From positions 310,001-374,000 of the forward strand of contig NZ_SJZD01000002.1 of NCBI RefSeq assembly GCF_004959765.1: 64,000 nt of DNA. The letters are read 5' to 3'. Within the stretch, counting starts at the first letter, position 1. Each line of letters starts with the position of its first letter. The DNA is from Flavobacterium sp. H122. GTDB taxonomy: Bacteria; Bacteroidota; Bacteroidia; Flavobacteriales; Flavobacteriaceae. The notes below the pieces were generated by a model. The model saw only the letters and a list, made by a program, of their open reading frames with translations. It ran no database searches and was not told the origin of the DNA. The translations under genes and the position numbers were made by a program. Of the stretch, positions 7,589 through 16,434 are shown in pieces.

Positions 7589-10000
7589 TTATGATCCGCA
7601 CATTTCGCAGTCTTCCGGGCCTGCGTTGCGGGAACGTTCTATCATTGCTCTGAACTCATCAGCAGTCAATTCTCCTTCAGGAGCTACTACTTCAACTTCA
7701 GTGGGTTCAATCTTAGTGGGTTCTGCTTTTTTCTCATTGTTTAATGTGAACTTAATTGCGTCTACCGCTGCTTTGGTTCTTAAATAATACATGCCTGTTT
7801 TTAAACCTGATTTCCAGGCATAGAAATGCATTGATGTAAGTTTTGCAAACGTTGCACCTTCCATGAAAAGGTTTAACGATTGTGACTGGTCAATAAAATA
7901 ACCACGGTGACGGGACATATCAATGATGTCTTTCATCGACATTTCCCATACAGTTTTGTATAGCTCTTTTAAATCGTGCGGAATACGTTCGATGTTTTGT
8001 ACTGAACCGTTGTGGCGCATGATTTCCTGTTTTAATTCTTCATTCCAAAGGCCACGTTTTACAAGGTCTTCCAATAGGTGCTTGTTTACTACAATAAACT
8101 CACCTGAAAGTACTCTTCGTGTATAGATGTTTGAAGTATATGGTTCAAAAGCTTCGTTGTTTCCAAGAATCTGTGAAGTAGAAGCCGTAGGCATAGGTGC
8201 CATCAATAACGAGTTACGTACTCCGTGCTCCATAACTTCCTTGCGTAATGATGCCCAGTCCCAACGTCCTGATAATTCTTCATCTTTTACTCCCCAAAGG
8301 TTGTGTTGGAATTCCCCTTGTGAAATGGGAGAACCTGCAAATGTTGAGTAAGCGCCTTCTTCTTTTGCCATTTCCATCGAAGCTGTTACTGCAGCAAAAT
8401 ACATGGTTTCGAAGATTTCCTGGTTTAATTTTTTTGCTTCATCACTTGTAAACGGCATGCGTAATAAAATGAAAGCATCCGCCAAACCTTGTACACCAAG
8501 ACCTATAGGGCGGTGACGCATATTAGAGTTTTCGGCTTCTTTTACAGGATAGTAATTTCTGTCGATAACCTTGTTCAGGTTGCGTGTTACACGTTTGGTA
8601 ACTTTGTATAATAATTCGTGATTGAACTCATTATTTTCAACAAACATAGGTAATGATAATGAAGCTAAATTACATACAGCAATCTCATCTGCTGATGTGT
8701 ACTCCATAATTTCAGTACATAAATTTGAAGAACGGATAGTTCCTAAATTCTTTTGATTTGATTTACGGTTAGCCGCATCTTTGTAAAGCATGTAAGGAGT
8801 TCCGGTTTCGATTTGCGATTCCAGAATTTTTTCCCATAACTCACGTGCTTTGATGGTCTTGCGTCCACGGCCTTCGTTTTCGTATTTGGCATACAAAGCT
8901 TCAAATTCGTCACCATAAACATCATATAATCCCGGACATTCATTAGGACACATTAAAGTCCATTTGTCATCAGTTTCAACACGTTTCATGAACAAGTCAG
9001 ATGTCCACATTGCGTAAAATAAATCACGTGCACGCATTTCTTCTTTACCGTGATTCTTTTTTAAGTCAAGGAAATCCATGATATCAGCATGCCATGTTTC
9101 AATGTAAACAGCGAAACTTCCTTTACGTTTTCCTCCACCTTGATCTACATAACGGGCAGTGTCGTTAAATACACGTAACATTGGTACGATCCCGTTTGAA
9201 GTTCCGTTTGTGCCGCGGATGTAAGATCCTGTAGCACGGACATTATGAATTGATAAGCCGATTCCTCCTGCTGATTGTGAAATTTTAGCAGTTGATTTTA
9301 AAGTATCATAAATTCCGTCAATACTGTCATCCTGCATTGCTAAAAGGAAACAAGAGGACATTTGCGGTTTTGGTGTTCCGGAATTGAAAAGTGTAGGTGT
9401 AGCGTGAGTAAAGAATTTTTTAGACATCAACTCATACGTTTCAATAACCGCTTCAAGGTTGTCTAAATGTATTCCTACAGAAACACGCATCAGCATATGT
9501 TGAGGACGTTCTACAATTTTACCATTGATTTTTAGTAAATAAGAACGTTCCAGTGTTTTAAATCCGAAGTAATCGTAGTTAAAGTCACGATTGTAAATCA
9601 CATGCGAGTCTAAAAACTCTGCATTTTCCATAATCACTTTGTGAACTTCTTCCGAAAGAAGAGGTGCTTCCTGACCTGTTCTTGGGTTCACATAGTGAAA
9701 CATATCGTTCATGGTTTCTGAGAACGATTTTTTTGTGTTTTTGTGCAGGTTTGAAATAGCAATTCTTGCCGCAAGCTGCGCATAATCTGGATGCGTTACC
9801 GTCATTGCCGCTGCAGTTTCAGCTGCAAGGTTGTCAAGTTCTGATGTGGTAACACCATCGTATAATCCTTCAATTACACGCATAGCCACTTTTACAGCGT
9901 CTACCATATCGTTTAAACCATAACACAGTTTCTTGATTCTGTCTGTGATTTTGTCGAACATTACAGGCTCTTTGTGCCCGTCTCTTTTTACTACGTACAT
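7589..10000 (-). CDS. nrdA: ribonucleoside-diphosphate reductase, alpha (large) subunit, class Ia
   Basis: Reduces ribonucleoside diphosphates to deoxyribonucleotides, using the radical made by NrdB. Of 803 residues, about 1-90 form the ATP-cone allosteric domain ([16 protein letters not shown]). The catalytic barrel shows C217 (SSCFLLAM) and C443 (AVCNLASL) as the redox pair, and N426-C428-E430 in SSNLCTEI as the active-site triad. The C-terminal CEMCGS supplies the shuttle cysteines C798 and C801. The sequence resembles the eukaryotic-like class Ia branch. It follows nrdB on the same strand after an unusually structured 218-bp gap. Confidence 0.97.
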   Translation of the reverse strand: MYVVKRDGHKEPVMFDKITDRIKKLCYGLNDMVDAVKVAMRVIEGLYDGVTTSELDNLAAETAAAMTVTHPDYAQLAARIAISNLHKNTKKSFSETMNDMFHYVNPRTGQEAPLLSEEVHKVIMENAEFLDSHVIYNRDFNYDYFGFKTLERSYLLKINGKIVERPQHMLMRVSVGIHLDNLEAVIETYELMSKKFFTHATPTLFNSGTPKPQMSSCFLLAMQDDSIDGIYDTLKSTAKISQSAGGIGLSIHNVRATGSYIRGTNGTSNGIVPMLRVFNDTARYVDQGGGKRKGSFAVYIETWHADIMDFLDLKKNHGKEEMRARDLFYAMWTSDLFMKRVETDDKWTLMCPNECPGLYDVYGDEFEALYAKYENEGRGRKTIKARELWEKILESQIETGTPYMLYKDAANRKSNQKNLGTIRSSNLCTEIMEYTSADEIAVCNLASLSLPMFVENNEFNHELLYKVTKRVTRNLNKVIDRNYYPVKEAENSNMRHRPIGLGVQGLADAFILLRMPFTSDEAKKLNQEIFETMYFAAVTASMEMAKEEGAYSTFAGSPISQGEFQHNLWGVKDEELSGRWDWASLRKEVMEHGVRNSLLMAPMPTASTSQILGNNEAFEPYTSNIYTRRVLSGEFIVVNKHLLEDLVKRGLWNEELKQEIMRHNGSVQNIERIPHDLKELYKTVWEMSMKDIIDMSRHRGYFIDQSQSLNLFMEGATFAKLTSMHFYAWKSGLKTGMYYLRTKAAVDAIKFTLNNEKKAEPTKIEPTEVEVVAPEGELTADEFRAMIERSRNAGPEDCEMCGS

Positions 10001-10015
10001 AGTTTGTTAGTTTGT

Positions 10016-10043
10016 GAAAACAGACAATCCCTTCTCTGTTTTC
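10016..10043. repeat. perfect 9-bp inverted repeat, nrdB-nrdA gap (IR1)
   Basis: GAAAACAGA and TCTGTTTTC around a 10-base loop, 16 bases upstream of the nrdA start codon. In the nrdA mRNA it would fold directly before the ribosome entry region. Confidence 0.65.
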
Positions 10044-10062
10044 GAGTTAATAATTAATGAAT

Positions 10063-10098
10063 AAACACCAGTCTCCCGACTATTACTAATGGGTGTTT
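10063..10098. repeat. 7-bp inverted repeat, nrdB-nrdA gap (IR2)
   Basis: AAACACC and GGTGTTT with a 22-base loop. A T8 tract follows on the plus strand only, i.e. opposite to the direction of nrd transcription. Confidence 0.45.
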
Positions 10099-10104
10099 TT
10101 TTTG

Positions 10105-10135
10105 ATTGCCGGTTTCGAGAGCCTCAACCAGCAAT
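10105..10135. repeat. 10-bp inverted repeat with one mismatch, nrdB-nrdA gap (IR3)
   Basis: ATTGCCGGTT and AACCAGCAAT, 11-base loop, one C/A mismatch. The loop itself contains GAG and CTC that could extend pairing. Confidence 0.5.
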
Positions 10136-10157
10136 TATAATCTTGAAATGAATAAAC

Positions 10158-10182
10158 ATTGGTTTAAGTCTTTAAAACCAAT
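10158..10182. repeat. perfect 8-bp inverted repeat, nrdB-nrdA gap (IR4)
   Basis: ATTGGTTT and AAACCAAT around a 9-base loop, 36 bases after the nrdB stop codon. The 12-mer AATGAATAAACA occurs at its edge (10147-10158) and again at 10056-10067. Confidence 0.55.
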
Positions 10183-10218
10183 AGTTGTTTTATTTGAATA
10201 GTCTGAAATAATTTCAAA

Positions 10219-11196
10219 TTAAAAATCAGCGTCGAAACTGATTTTGTTTGAATCAGTGTCATTGTTCATTACACCCGCTTTTTGATATTCTGCTACACGT
10301 TTTTCAAAAAAGTTGGTTTTTCCCTGTAATGATATCATGTCCATAAAATCGAATGGATTATTAGCGTTGAATACTTTTGCACAGCCTAATTCTACCAATA
10401 ATCTGTCGGCTACGAATTCTAAATACTGAGTCATTAAAGTAGAATTCATACCTATTAAACTTACTGGAAGTGATTCGGTGATGAACTCGCGTTCAATATT
10501 TAAAGCATCTACAATAATTTCTGAAATTCTGGTTTTAGAAACTTTGTTTACTAAATGGTGATTGTGCAAGTGGACTGCAAAATCACAGTGAACGCCTTCA
10601 TCGCGGGAAATCAATTCGTTAGAGAAGGTTAGTCCCGGCATCAAACCACGTTTCTTTAACCAGTAAATTGAACAAAACGCACCGGAGAAGAAAATTCCTT
10701 CTACAGCGGCAAAAGCAATTAAACGTTCAGCAAAAGAATCTGATTCAATCCATTTTAAAGCCCATTCCGCTTTTTTTCTGATGGCAGGAAACACCTCTAT
10801 AGCGTGGAATAGCTCGTTTTTCTCAGCATCATCCTTAACATAAGTGTCAATCAATAAAGAATAGGTTTCGCTATGGATGTTTTCCATCATGATCTGGAAA
10901 CCGTAAAAGAATTTAGCTTCCGGATATTGTACCTCATTTACGAAGTTTTCAGCCAAGTTTTCGTTTACAATTCCGTCAGAAGCGGCAAAAAACGCTAAAA
11001 TATGTTTGATGAAGTATTTTTCGTCATCATTTAGCTTTGAGTTCCAATCAGTAAGGTCTTGGTGCAAGTCAATCTCTTCTGCAGTCCAGAAGCTTGCTTC
11101 CATTTTTTTGTACCATTCCCAGATATCATGATGCTTGATAGGGAAGATTACAAAACGATCTTTGTTTTCTTGTAAAATGGGTTCAATAGTAGCCAT
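10219..11196 (-). CDS. nrdB: ribonucleoside-diphosphate reductase, beta (small) subunit
   Basis: The 325-residue ferritin-like subunit houses the di-iron site and tyrosyl radical used by NrdA. Metal ligands read directly as D43, E105 and H108 (ENIHSETYS), E166 (AVEGIFF), E200 and H203 (SRDEGVHC); the radical tyrosine is Y112. The conserved C-terminal half and phenylalanine-rich tail are present. It precedes nrdA. A promoter with -7 at 11255-11262 and a TTTC element 19 bases upstream lies about 60 bases before the start. Confidence 0.97.
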   Translation of the reverse strand: MATIEPILQENKDRFVIFPIKHHDIWEWYKKMEASFWTAEEIDLHQDLTDWNSKLNDDEKYFIKHILAFFAASDGIVNENLAENFVNEVQYPEAKFFYGFQIMMENIHSETYSLLIDTYVKDDAEKNELFHAIEVFPAIRKKAEWALKWIESDSFAERLIAFAAVEGIFFSGAFCSIYWLKKRGLMPGLTFSNELISRDEGVHCDFAVHLHNHHLVNKVSKTRISEIIVDALNIEREFITESLPVSLIGMNSTLMTQYLEFVADRLLVELGCAKVFNANNPFDFMDMISLQGKTNFFEKRVAEYQKAGVMNNDTDSNKISFDADF

Positions 11197-11254
11197 AGCT
11201 ATATGAGGAATTATAGTTTAAAAATTATTTGATTGTTTATGCAATTGGGAACTA

Positions 11255-11262
11255 CAAAGATT
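11255..11262 (-). promoter_or_regulatory. nrdBA promoter, -7 box
   Basis: Minus-strand AATCTTTG (7 of 8 matches to TAnnTTTG if the first A replaces T) with TTTC exactly 19 bases upstream (11282-11285). The 5' untranslated leader would be about 55 bases. Confidence 0.5.
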
Positions 11263-11292
11263 CAAATTTGTACGCAAAAAAGAAAGATTTAG

Positions 11293-11301
11293 TTATTCAC
11301 A
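11293..11301 (+). promoter_or_regulatory. DnaA-box-like 9-mer upstream of nrdB promoter
   Basis: TTATTCACA matches the DnaA box TTATNCACA. It lies about 8 bases upstream of the putative -33 element. A single copy can arise by chance. Confidence 0.3.
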
Positions 11302-11440
11302 ATTACCCTGAGTTTTTAACATTCCTTTAAAATCAAAGCTTTCGGAATGATTTATTTATACCTCTGAAAATCAATAACTTAAAAAGTGAATTTTTTGTTA
11401 AGCATTGAAAAATAAGGCCTTTTCAAAAAAAAGAAACGGG

Positions 11441-12007
11441 CTATTTTTTAAGTTCTTTTGCAACTTGTTCCAGTTCTTCATACCACTCATTTCCAAAACG
11501 TCTGATGAGGGCTTCTTTTACAAATTTATAGACCGGAACCTGAAGTTCTTTGCCTAACGAACAGGCATCGCTGCAAATGTCCCATCGGTCATAATTTACA
11601 GCCTGAAAACTGCTGAATTCTTTTATACGGATTGGGTATAAATGACAGGATACCGGTTTTTTCCAGTCAATTAAACCTTGGTTGTAGGCTTGCTCAATTC
11701 CGCAAAGTGCGGTTTGGCCGTCAAAAATAACATAGGCGCAGTCTTTGTTGTCAATTAAAGGAGTGCCTAATTCGTTGTCTTTGTCAACAACCCAAGTACC
11801 CTGCTCCTCAATAGCTGCAATACCTTCCGGTCGTAAAAACGGTTTTACTTTAGGGTAGATTTCTTCAAGAATTGAAGTTTCTTCCTTCAATAACGGAGCT
11901 CCGGCATCACCATCTATACAACAAGCCCCTTTACAAGCGGTTAGATTGCATACAAATTCTTTTTCGAGAATATCTTCGGATACTATGGTTTTGCCTAATT
12001 GAAACAT
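11441..12007 (-). CDS. DUF3109 family cysteine-rich protein
   Basis: A 188-residue cytosolic protein with the cysteine pattern of the DUF3109/YkgJ-like group: [19 protein letters not shown] near residue 20, DCAYV and ALCGIEQAY in the middle, then VSCHLYPIR and WDICSDAC. These probably bind iron or zinc (an Fe-S cluster has been proposed for related families), but the function is unknown. It has its own promoter (-7 at 12022-12029) divergent from marC. Confidence 0.82.
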   Translation of the reverse strand: MFQLGKTIVSEDILEKEFVCNLTACKGACCIDGDAGAPLLKEETSILEEIYPKVKPFLRPEGIAAIEEQGTWVVDKDNELGTPLIDNKDCAYVIFDGQTALCGIEQAYNQGLIDWKKPVSCHLYPIRIKEFSSFQAVNYDRWDICSDACSLGKELQVPVYKFVKEALIRRFGNEWYEELEQVAKELKK

Positions 12008-12021
12008 TTTTTATTTTTTTG

Positions 12022-12029
12022 CAAAGGTA
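12022..12029 (-). promoter_or_regulatory. -7 box of the DUF3109 gene
   Basis: Minus-strand TACCTTTG, 15 bases before the start codon at 12007, giving a leader of about 10 bases. Confidence 0.6.
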
Positions 12030-12112
12030 CTTCTTTTGTTACGAAATCTGAAATCAGGACTACAAGAATCTATCGGAATTCCTTAATCTGTCCTTAAGAA
12101 TAAAAAAATCCT

Positions 12113-12120
12113 TACATTTG
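12113..12120 (+). promoter_or_regulatory. -7 box of the marC-like gene
   Basis: TACATTTG, 14 bases before the ATG at 12135; very short leader. Confidence 0.6.
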
Positions 12121-12134
12121 TTAAAAGCGTAATT

Positions 12135-12710
12135 ATGAATTTTGATTGGAAAGAAGTCTTTACTGTTGGTATGGTTTTATTTGCGGTAATAGATATTGTA
12201 GGTACTATTCCTATTATTGTTGACCTGCGAAATAAAATAGGGCATATTCATGCCGAAAGAGCCAGTGTGGTTTCCGGTCTGATTATGATTACCTTTTTGT
12301 TTGTAGGAGAAGAGATGCTTAAATTTATTGGTGTTGACGTGAAATCTTTTGCTGTTGCGGGTTCAATTGTGCTTTTCTTTTTGTCGCTCGAAATGATACT
12401 GGGAATTAGTATTTATAAAGATGAGGAACCAAAAACGGCCAGTATTGTACCGCTTGCTTTTCCTTTAATTGCCGGTGCCGGGACAATGACTACGCTGCTT
12501 TCGCTCCGTTCAGAATACCAGTCGATTAATATAGTGGTTGCCATACTTTTAAATATTATTATTGTATATGCTGTTTTAAAACTATCCGGGAGAATTGAAA
12601 AATTATTGGGACCAACAGGTTTAGGTGTGGTTCGTAAAGTTTTTGGAGTTGTTTTACTGGCTATTGCTGTTAAATTATTTGCTGCTAATGTTAAAGGGTT
12701 GTTTGTTTAG
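12135..12710 (+). CDS. MarC family integral membrane protein
   Basis: A 191-residue inner-membrane protein with six hydrophobic segments. MarC family features are the N-terminal FAVIDIVGTIPIIVDL (family pattern with a PIF/PI motif), LEMILGI in the third helix and LAFPLIAGAGTMTTLL in the middle. The family was once linked to multiple antibiotic resistance, but that was not confirmed and its substrate is unknown. A short leader promoter lies upstream; a separate promoter precedes the next gene. Confidence 0.88.
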   Translation: MNFDWKEVFTVGMVLFAVIDIVGTIPIIVDLRNKIGHIHAERASVVSGLIMITFLFVGEEMLKFIGVDVKSFAVAGSIVLFFLSLEMILGISIYKDEEPKTASIVPLAFPLIAGAGTMTTLLSLRSEYQSINIVVAILLNIIIVYAVLKLSGRIEKLLGPTGLGVVRKVFGVVLLAIAVKLFAANVKGLFV

Positions 12711-12722
12711 GGGTAAAAAATG

Positions 12723-12730
12723 TAACTTTG
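12723..12730 (+). promoter_or_regulatory. -7 box upstream of the 67-codon membrane protein gene
   Basis: TAACTTTG (TAnnTTTG), 19 bases before the ATG at 12750, beginning 13 bases after the marC stop. Confidence 0.6.
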
Positions 12731-12749
12731 TCCAATAAATCCCATAAAA

Positions 12750-12953
12750 ATGAAAATTTTTACATACATAATCGTAGCACTTTCAGTAGTATTGATAGGT
12801 ATCAATGTGTTTATGCTTGATTTTAAAAACTTATTTGAAGGTGATAGTTTGATTGCGTTGATTGGTATATTGGCTATTTTGTGCGCAATTGTAATCTTGC
12901 TTATATTCAACATCTCAAAATCAATTGATAACAAATTAAAAAAGCATTCGTAA
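12750..12953 (+). CDS. small two-helix membrane protein
   Basis: A 67-residue protein with hydrophobic segments at about 4-24 and 35-55 and a basic tail (NKLKKHS). I do not recognise a family. Its own -7 box and the immediately adjacent downstream ATG (12954, no spacing) suggest it is the first gene of a two-gene operon with the FAD protein. The minus-strand ORF over the same bases is a shadow. Confidence 0.72.
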   Translation: MKIFTYIIVALSVVLIGINVFMLDFKNLFEGDSLIALIGILAILCAIVILLIFNISKSIDNKLKKHS

Positions 12954-13562
12954 ATGTATGATGTTCTTGTCATAGGCGGAGGTGTTTCCGGAACATCCTG
13001 TGCTATGGTTTTAGGTTCGGCTCATAAAAAGTCCTTTGTTAAGGATAAAAAAATTGGTATCATTACCCATCAAAAAGCATCTTCATTACAAGATGCTGTT
13101 TTTTATAATGCTTATGGCATTCCTGCAGGTACATTAGGAGCCGATTTGCTTGTCGAATCTATTAAACAATTAAAGGATTCTTATCCGCATGTTGACCAGA
13201 TAGCAGGTGAAAAAGTTCTTGAGGTTTTATCGCTTGAGAATGGTTTTAATATTGTTACAAACAAGAATGATTATCAAGCCAGAAATATAGTTGTTGGTAT
13301 AGGTTCTTCCAATCTGTTTAATATTGAAGGGCTTAATCAATATGTAGAGCCGCATAAAAAATCACTTCCTGAAAAACAAAGAATACAGCTCAAAAACAAT
13401 GACCATAAAGTAGCTGAAGGCATTTATGTATGTGGAACTTTGGCCGGTCACAGAAGCCAGTTGGCAATTGCCTCAGGAAGCGGTGCTGCAGTGGCAACAG
13501 ATATTTTAGTACTGTGGAACAACGGTATAGAGACCCACAGCCATGACAGTACTAGAGTTTAA
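12954..13562 (+). CDS. single-domain FAD-binding oxidoreductase-like protein (thioredoxin-reductase-like fold)
   Basis: A 202-residue protein that keeps only the FAD-binding parts of a thioredoxin-reductase-type flavoprotein: VLVIGGGVSGTSCAMVL at the N-terminus (GxGxxG) and EGIYVCGTLAGHRSQLAIASGSGAAVA at the C-terminus, where FAD-type enzymes have the GD motif. There is no NADPH domain and no CxxC redox pair, so electron source and substrate are unknown. The gene abuts the preceding small membrane protein gene and overlaps the convergent protease gene by 11 bases. Confidence 0.75.
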   Translation: MYDVLVIGGGVSGTSCAMVLGSAHKKSFVKDKKIGIITHQKASSLQDAVFYNAYGIPAGTLGADLLVESIKQLKDSYPHVDQIAGEKVLEVLSLENGFNIVTNKNDYQARNIVVGIGSSNLFNIEGLNQYVEPHKKSLPEKQRIQLKNNDHKVAEGIYVCGTLAGHRSQLAIASGSGAAVATDILVLWNNGIETHSHDSTRV

Positions 13563-16242
13563 CTAGTTTACCTGTAGATTTGTTTTCTTTTTTTATTTCA
13601 GACTGAAGTTTGTATAGATACACGCCGGTTTGTAGGTCATTGAGATGTATGTTGTCATTTACAGAAGATAAAATCCTGCTTTTTATCATTTGTCCTGACG
13701 TGTTGTAAATCTGTACTGAAACAGGCAAAGCCTGTTCGTCTTTGGTGATGATATTTACTGAATCAGATTGGAATACAGTTGGATAGACCAAATAGTTGTT
13801 CTGTCCCATAAAAAATGTATTTACTATATCGGATTCATAAGTTTTGCCATCATGTAATGTGATTTTTATCTGATAGTAATTCTCTCCTATATCTGGATTC
13901 AAATCATTAATCAGGAATAATTTTTCAAAATTGGTTTCGATTGCATTTAAAATTGTCTTTTGATTTTTTTCTATTTTGAAAATTTCGATTTTCTCAATGT
14001 TCAGAATGCTGAATAAACTGGCTTCGATTTGTATGTTTTGATTTGATGTCTCAGATCTGATATATTCGAAATAGCATTTGGAATCGGGCTCTGTTGGTAA
14101 AGTTGATTCGCTTTTTATTCCCTCAAAAGCGTCTATGACTGGGGTTACTGTATGAATATTATATCCTGTAAAAGTGTAATAGTTTTGACTGACAGTTTCT
14201 TTGTACTTCATTTCATTGTCTGCTAACTCGTATATTTTAAATCCGTTTTTTGTGTTGTTTTCCCATGTCATTTCTGTCATATTATTGCAGGCCAGGGTTG
14301 TGTTTAGGTTAAGGTCGTAGGAGATTATGAATGAAGGGGAAGTATATTCAGTATTGTTGATTTTCATTTTTAGTTTAGCAATACCGCATATTTTGTTTTC
14401 AGGAATAAAAGCATACTGTCCGGTGTTTATGTTGATTGTATTGTTGATCAGCTGCCAGTTCAGGCCGTTATCATACGAAATGTATAGTTCACCTGTTTGG
14501 TTTGTGATATTGGAATACCATTTAAAAGGAGAATAGGTTTTACCGTCATAAGGAAAATTATCATTTGCGGTTGGATAGTTCCATTCAAAGAGGTTTTTGG
14601 ATTCGGTAAGATAAGCAATTGAAAATTCCTGATTGTTTTCCATGATATCTTTGCCTGTTACTTCAATAGTGTAATTGCCGGGCTGAAGATTTTCTATCTC
14701 AATTTGTTTAATGTTGTTTAAGTATTCTGTTCCTGTGGTTGCCGGCTGTTCCGGATTATTCGGGTTTAATGTATAAGGCAGGAATTTATTGTTGTTTTCA
14801 TCTGTTACTGTAATTTCCAGATTGTTTATCAAAGCCAATGAAGAACCGGGTACAGCCGGCAGATCATCCCAAACTATAGTGAATTTGGTTTTTTTAGTAT
14901 CTTCAGATATAGTAATGGGAAAGATTTTGATTTCATTTTGTATAACAGATGATTCAATTACAGTGTTGTTGTTTATGGTCTGCAAACTTTTATAAGCATC
15001 TATGTTTCCGAATCCGTATGTGTAATCAGGTCCTTTGTTTCCTAAATCTTTGGCAGCATTAATTAGAATTGCTTTTAGAGTGGCGTTTTTTAAAAGTCTG
15101 TTGTTTTTATTTTGGAATTCTTCCTGTAAAAGTACGCTAAGACCGGAAACTATAACAGTGGCATTTGAAGTGCCGGTTTCGCTGTAAGCAACCAATTCGG
15201 GTTTGATTCTTCCGTCGTATGCCGGTCCTTTGGAAGAAAAAGAGGTAATGGTTTCGGTTAGATTTACTGCTCCTATTGTAAGAATGTTTTTTGCCTGTTT
15301 GAAATTTCCGGTTATTGTTTTAAAGCCTTTTGTTCCTTCGTTTCCAACAGAGAATATGTGGGTGCTGTATTTTGAAGCGTGAATTTTTTCGTCATATGAT
15401 TGTGCAAGAGAGCCATAAAATTCCTCAATAACCGTTCCGTATGAGTGGTTTTGAGTCTGGAAATTCTGAGGGTTGCTGTCTTCTGCATATAAATCTGTAA
15501 CATTCGAGAATTGGACTGATGCCTGATTGGCAACTCCTTTTCCTTGTATCCCTGAATTCCCTGTACCGCACATTATGGTGGCCATGTCTGTCCCGTGAAC
15601 CGAACTGTTTTCACCTTGATTTGTGAAATGAACTTTGTTCAGTAAATCAATGTCCTTTGGGTTGATATTGTTGTCCTTTAAACCTATTTTTCTGTTATTT
15701 CCCGAAAGATGAGAAAAGTTTTTAATCGCTTTATTGATATTGTTGACTGTAAAGTTTTGGTCTCTGATTTTTGATTCCGGTGCTGATTTTTGAGTTTCTT
15801 CGAGTATGTTGTAAACGTCTTCAAAATCAATCAGTTTTTTCACGTAATTGTAGTCACAGGTTATAATGATACAGGATTGATTTTTTACTGTGTGCTGGAT
15901 TTTATCTTGCTTAAGCAGTTTGACAATATTTTCGTTTTTTAATGTATGTAATGTATAGTTTTTTGTTTTTCCGCTCTTTTTTAAATAGTGGATTTTCCAT
16001 TTGTTGTCCAAGCCTGTTAAACCTTCAGTTTTGTTTACAGCGGTACCAGTATGGACAACACAGCTGTTTTTGTCTACCCTATTGATGATCTGGTATTTGT
16101 TAAGTTTCGCCGTTGTGTAGCTGCAGATAAAATAATCGCTTTTTACATCACTTTTTTTGACAACATACTGCCTGTAAGAATTTGTTTCCTGTGAATATAT
16201 AATTTGAAGCCATAAAAAAAGTAGTATCTGCAAGGGTTTCAT
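13552..16242 (-). CDS. secreted subtilisin-like (S8) serine peptidase with type IX sorting domain
   Basis: An 896-residue exported protease. Residues 1-18 are a signal peptide and ~19-175 probably a propeptide. The S8 catalytic residues can be placed as D190 (IGLKDNNIN), H216 (SSVHGTDMATIM), N301 (FSVGNEG, oxyanion) and S359 (GTSNATVIVSG). The proline usually found after the catalytic serine motif is replaced (GTSxAxP to GTSNATVI). After about residue 420 come beta-sandwich regions, and the last ~80 residues are a type A sorting domain (LVYPTVFQSDSV, IYNTSGQ, TGVYLYKL). Export by type IX secretion is the natural inference. The substrate is unknown. Confidence 0.92.
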   Translation of the reverse strand: MKPLQILLFLWLQIIYSQETNSYRQYVVKKSDVKSDYFICSYTTAKLNKYQIINRVDKNSCVVHTGTAVNKTEGLTGLDNKWKIHYLKKSGKTKNYTLHTLKNENIVKLLKQDKIQHTVKNQSCIIITCDYNYVKKLIDFEDVYNILEETQKSAPESKIRDQNFTVNNINKAIKNFSHLSGNNRKIGLKDNNINPKDIDLLNKVHFTNQGENSSVHGTDMATIMCGTGNSGIQGKGVANQASVQFSNVTDLYAEDSNPQNFQTQNHSYGTVIEEFYGSLAQSYDEKIHASKYSTHIFSVGNEGTKGFKTITGNFKQAKNILTIGAVNLTETITSFSSKGPAYDGRIKPELVAYSETGTSNATVIVSGLSVLLQEEFQNKNNRLLKNATLKAILINAAKDLGNKGPDYTYGFGNIDAYKSLQTINNNTVIESSVIQNEIKIFPITISEDTKKTKFTIVWDDLPAVPGSSLALINNLEITVTDENNNKFLPYTLNPNNPEQPATTGTEYLNNIKQIEIENLQPGNYTIEVTGKDIMENNQEFSIAYLTESKNLFEWNYPTANDNFPYDGKTYSPFKWYSNITNQTGELYISYDNGLNWQLINNTININTGQYAFIPENKICGIAKLKMKINNTEYTSPSFIISYDLNLNTTLACNNMTEMTWENNTKNGFKIYELADNEMKYKETVSQNYYTFTGYNIHTVTPVIDAFEGIKSESTLPTEPDSKCYFEYIRSETSNQNIQIEASLFSILNIEKIEIFKIEKNQKTILNAIETNFEKLFLINDLNPDIGENYYQIKITLHDGKTYESDIVNTFFMGQNNYLVYPTVFQSDSVNIITKDEQALPVSVQIYNTSGQMIKSRILSSVNDNIHLNDLQTGVYLYKLQSEIKKENKSTGKLVKL

Positions 16243-16266
16243 ATTGGTTCTTGGTTACAATTTTTC

Positions 16267-16274
16267 CAAATATA
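16267..16274 (-). promoter_or_regulatory. -7 box of the S8 peptidase gene
   Basis: Minus-strand TATATTTG with a TTTC-like element 20 bases upstream; leader about 20 bases. Confidence 0.55.
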
Positions 16275-16361
16275 TGATTTTTAATGAATTGTAAGAAAAA
16301 ACTCTAAATTATAACACTTTCAATTTCATTTGTTAAAAAGAATTTCGTTTTTGAAATAATT

Positions 16362-16369
16362 TAATTTTG
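16362..16369 (+). promoter_or_regulatory. -7 box of the M57-like peptidase gene
   Basis: TAATTTTG matches TAnnTTTG; leader about 60 bases. The 192-bp divergent gap 16243-16434 otherwise holds nothing recognisable. Confidence 0.45.
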
Positions 16370-16434
16370 TAAGAAAAATTTTATTTAATTCGTATGATTT
16401 TATGAAAATTACAAACTAAAAAACAAATTTTACA

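Larger units (their letters stand above)
11197..11440. other. 244-bp intergenic region between nrdB and the DUF3109 gene
   Basis: Holds the nrdB promoter (11255-11285) and a DnaA-box-like site (11293-11301). The rest, 11302-11440, is AT-rich; I see no ORF, RNA or terminator in it. Confidence 0.6.
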
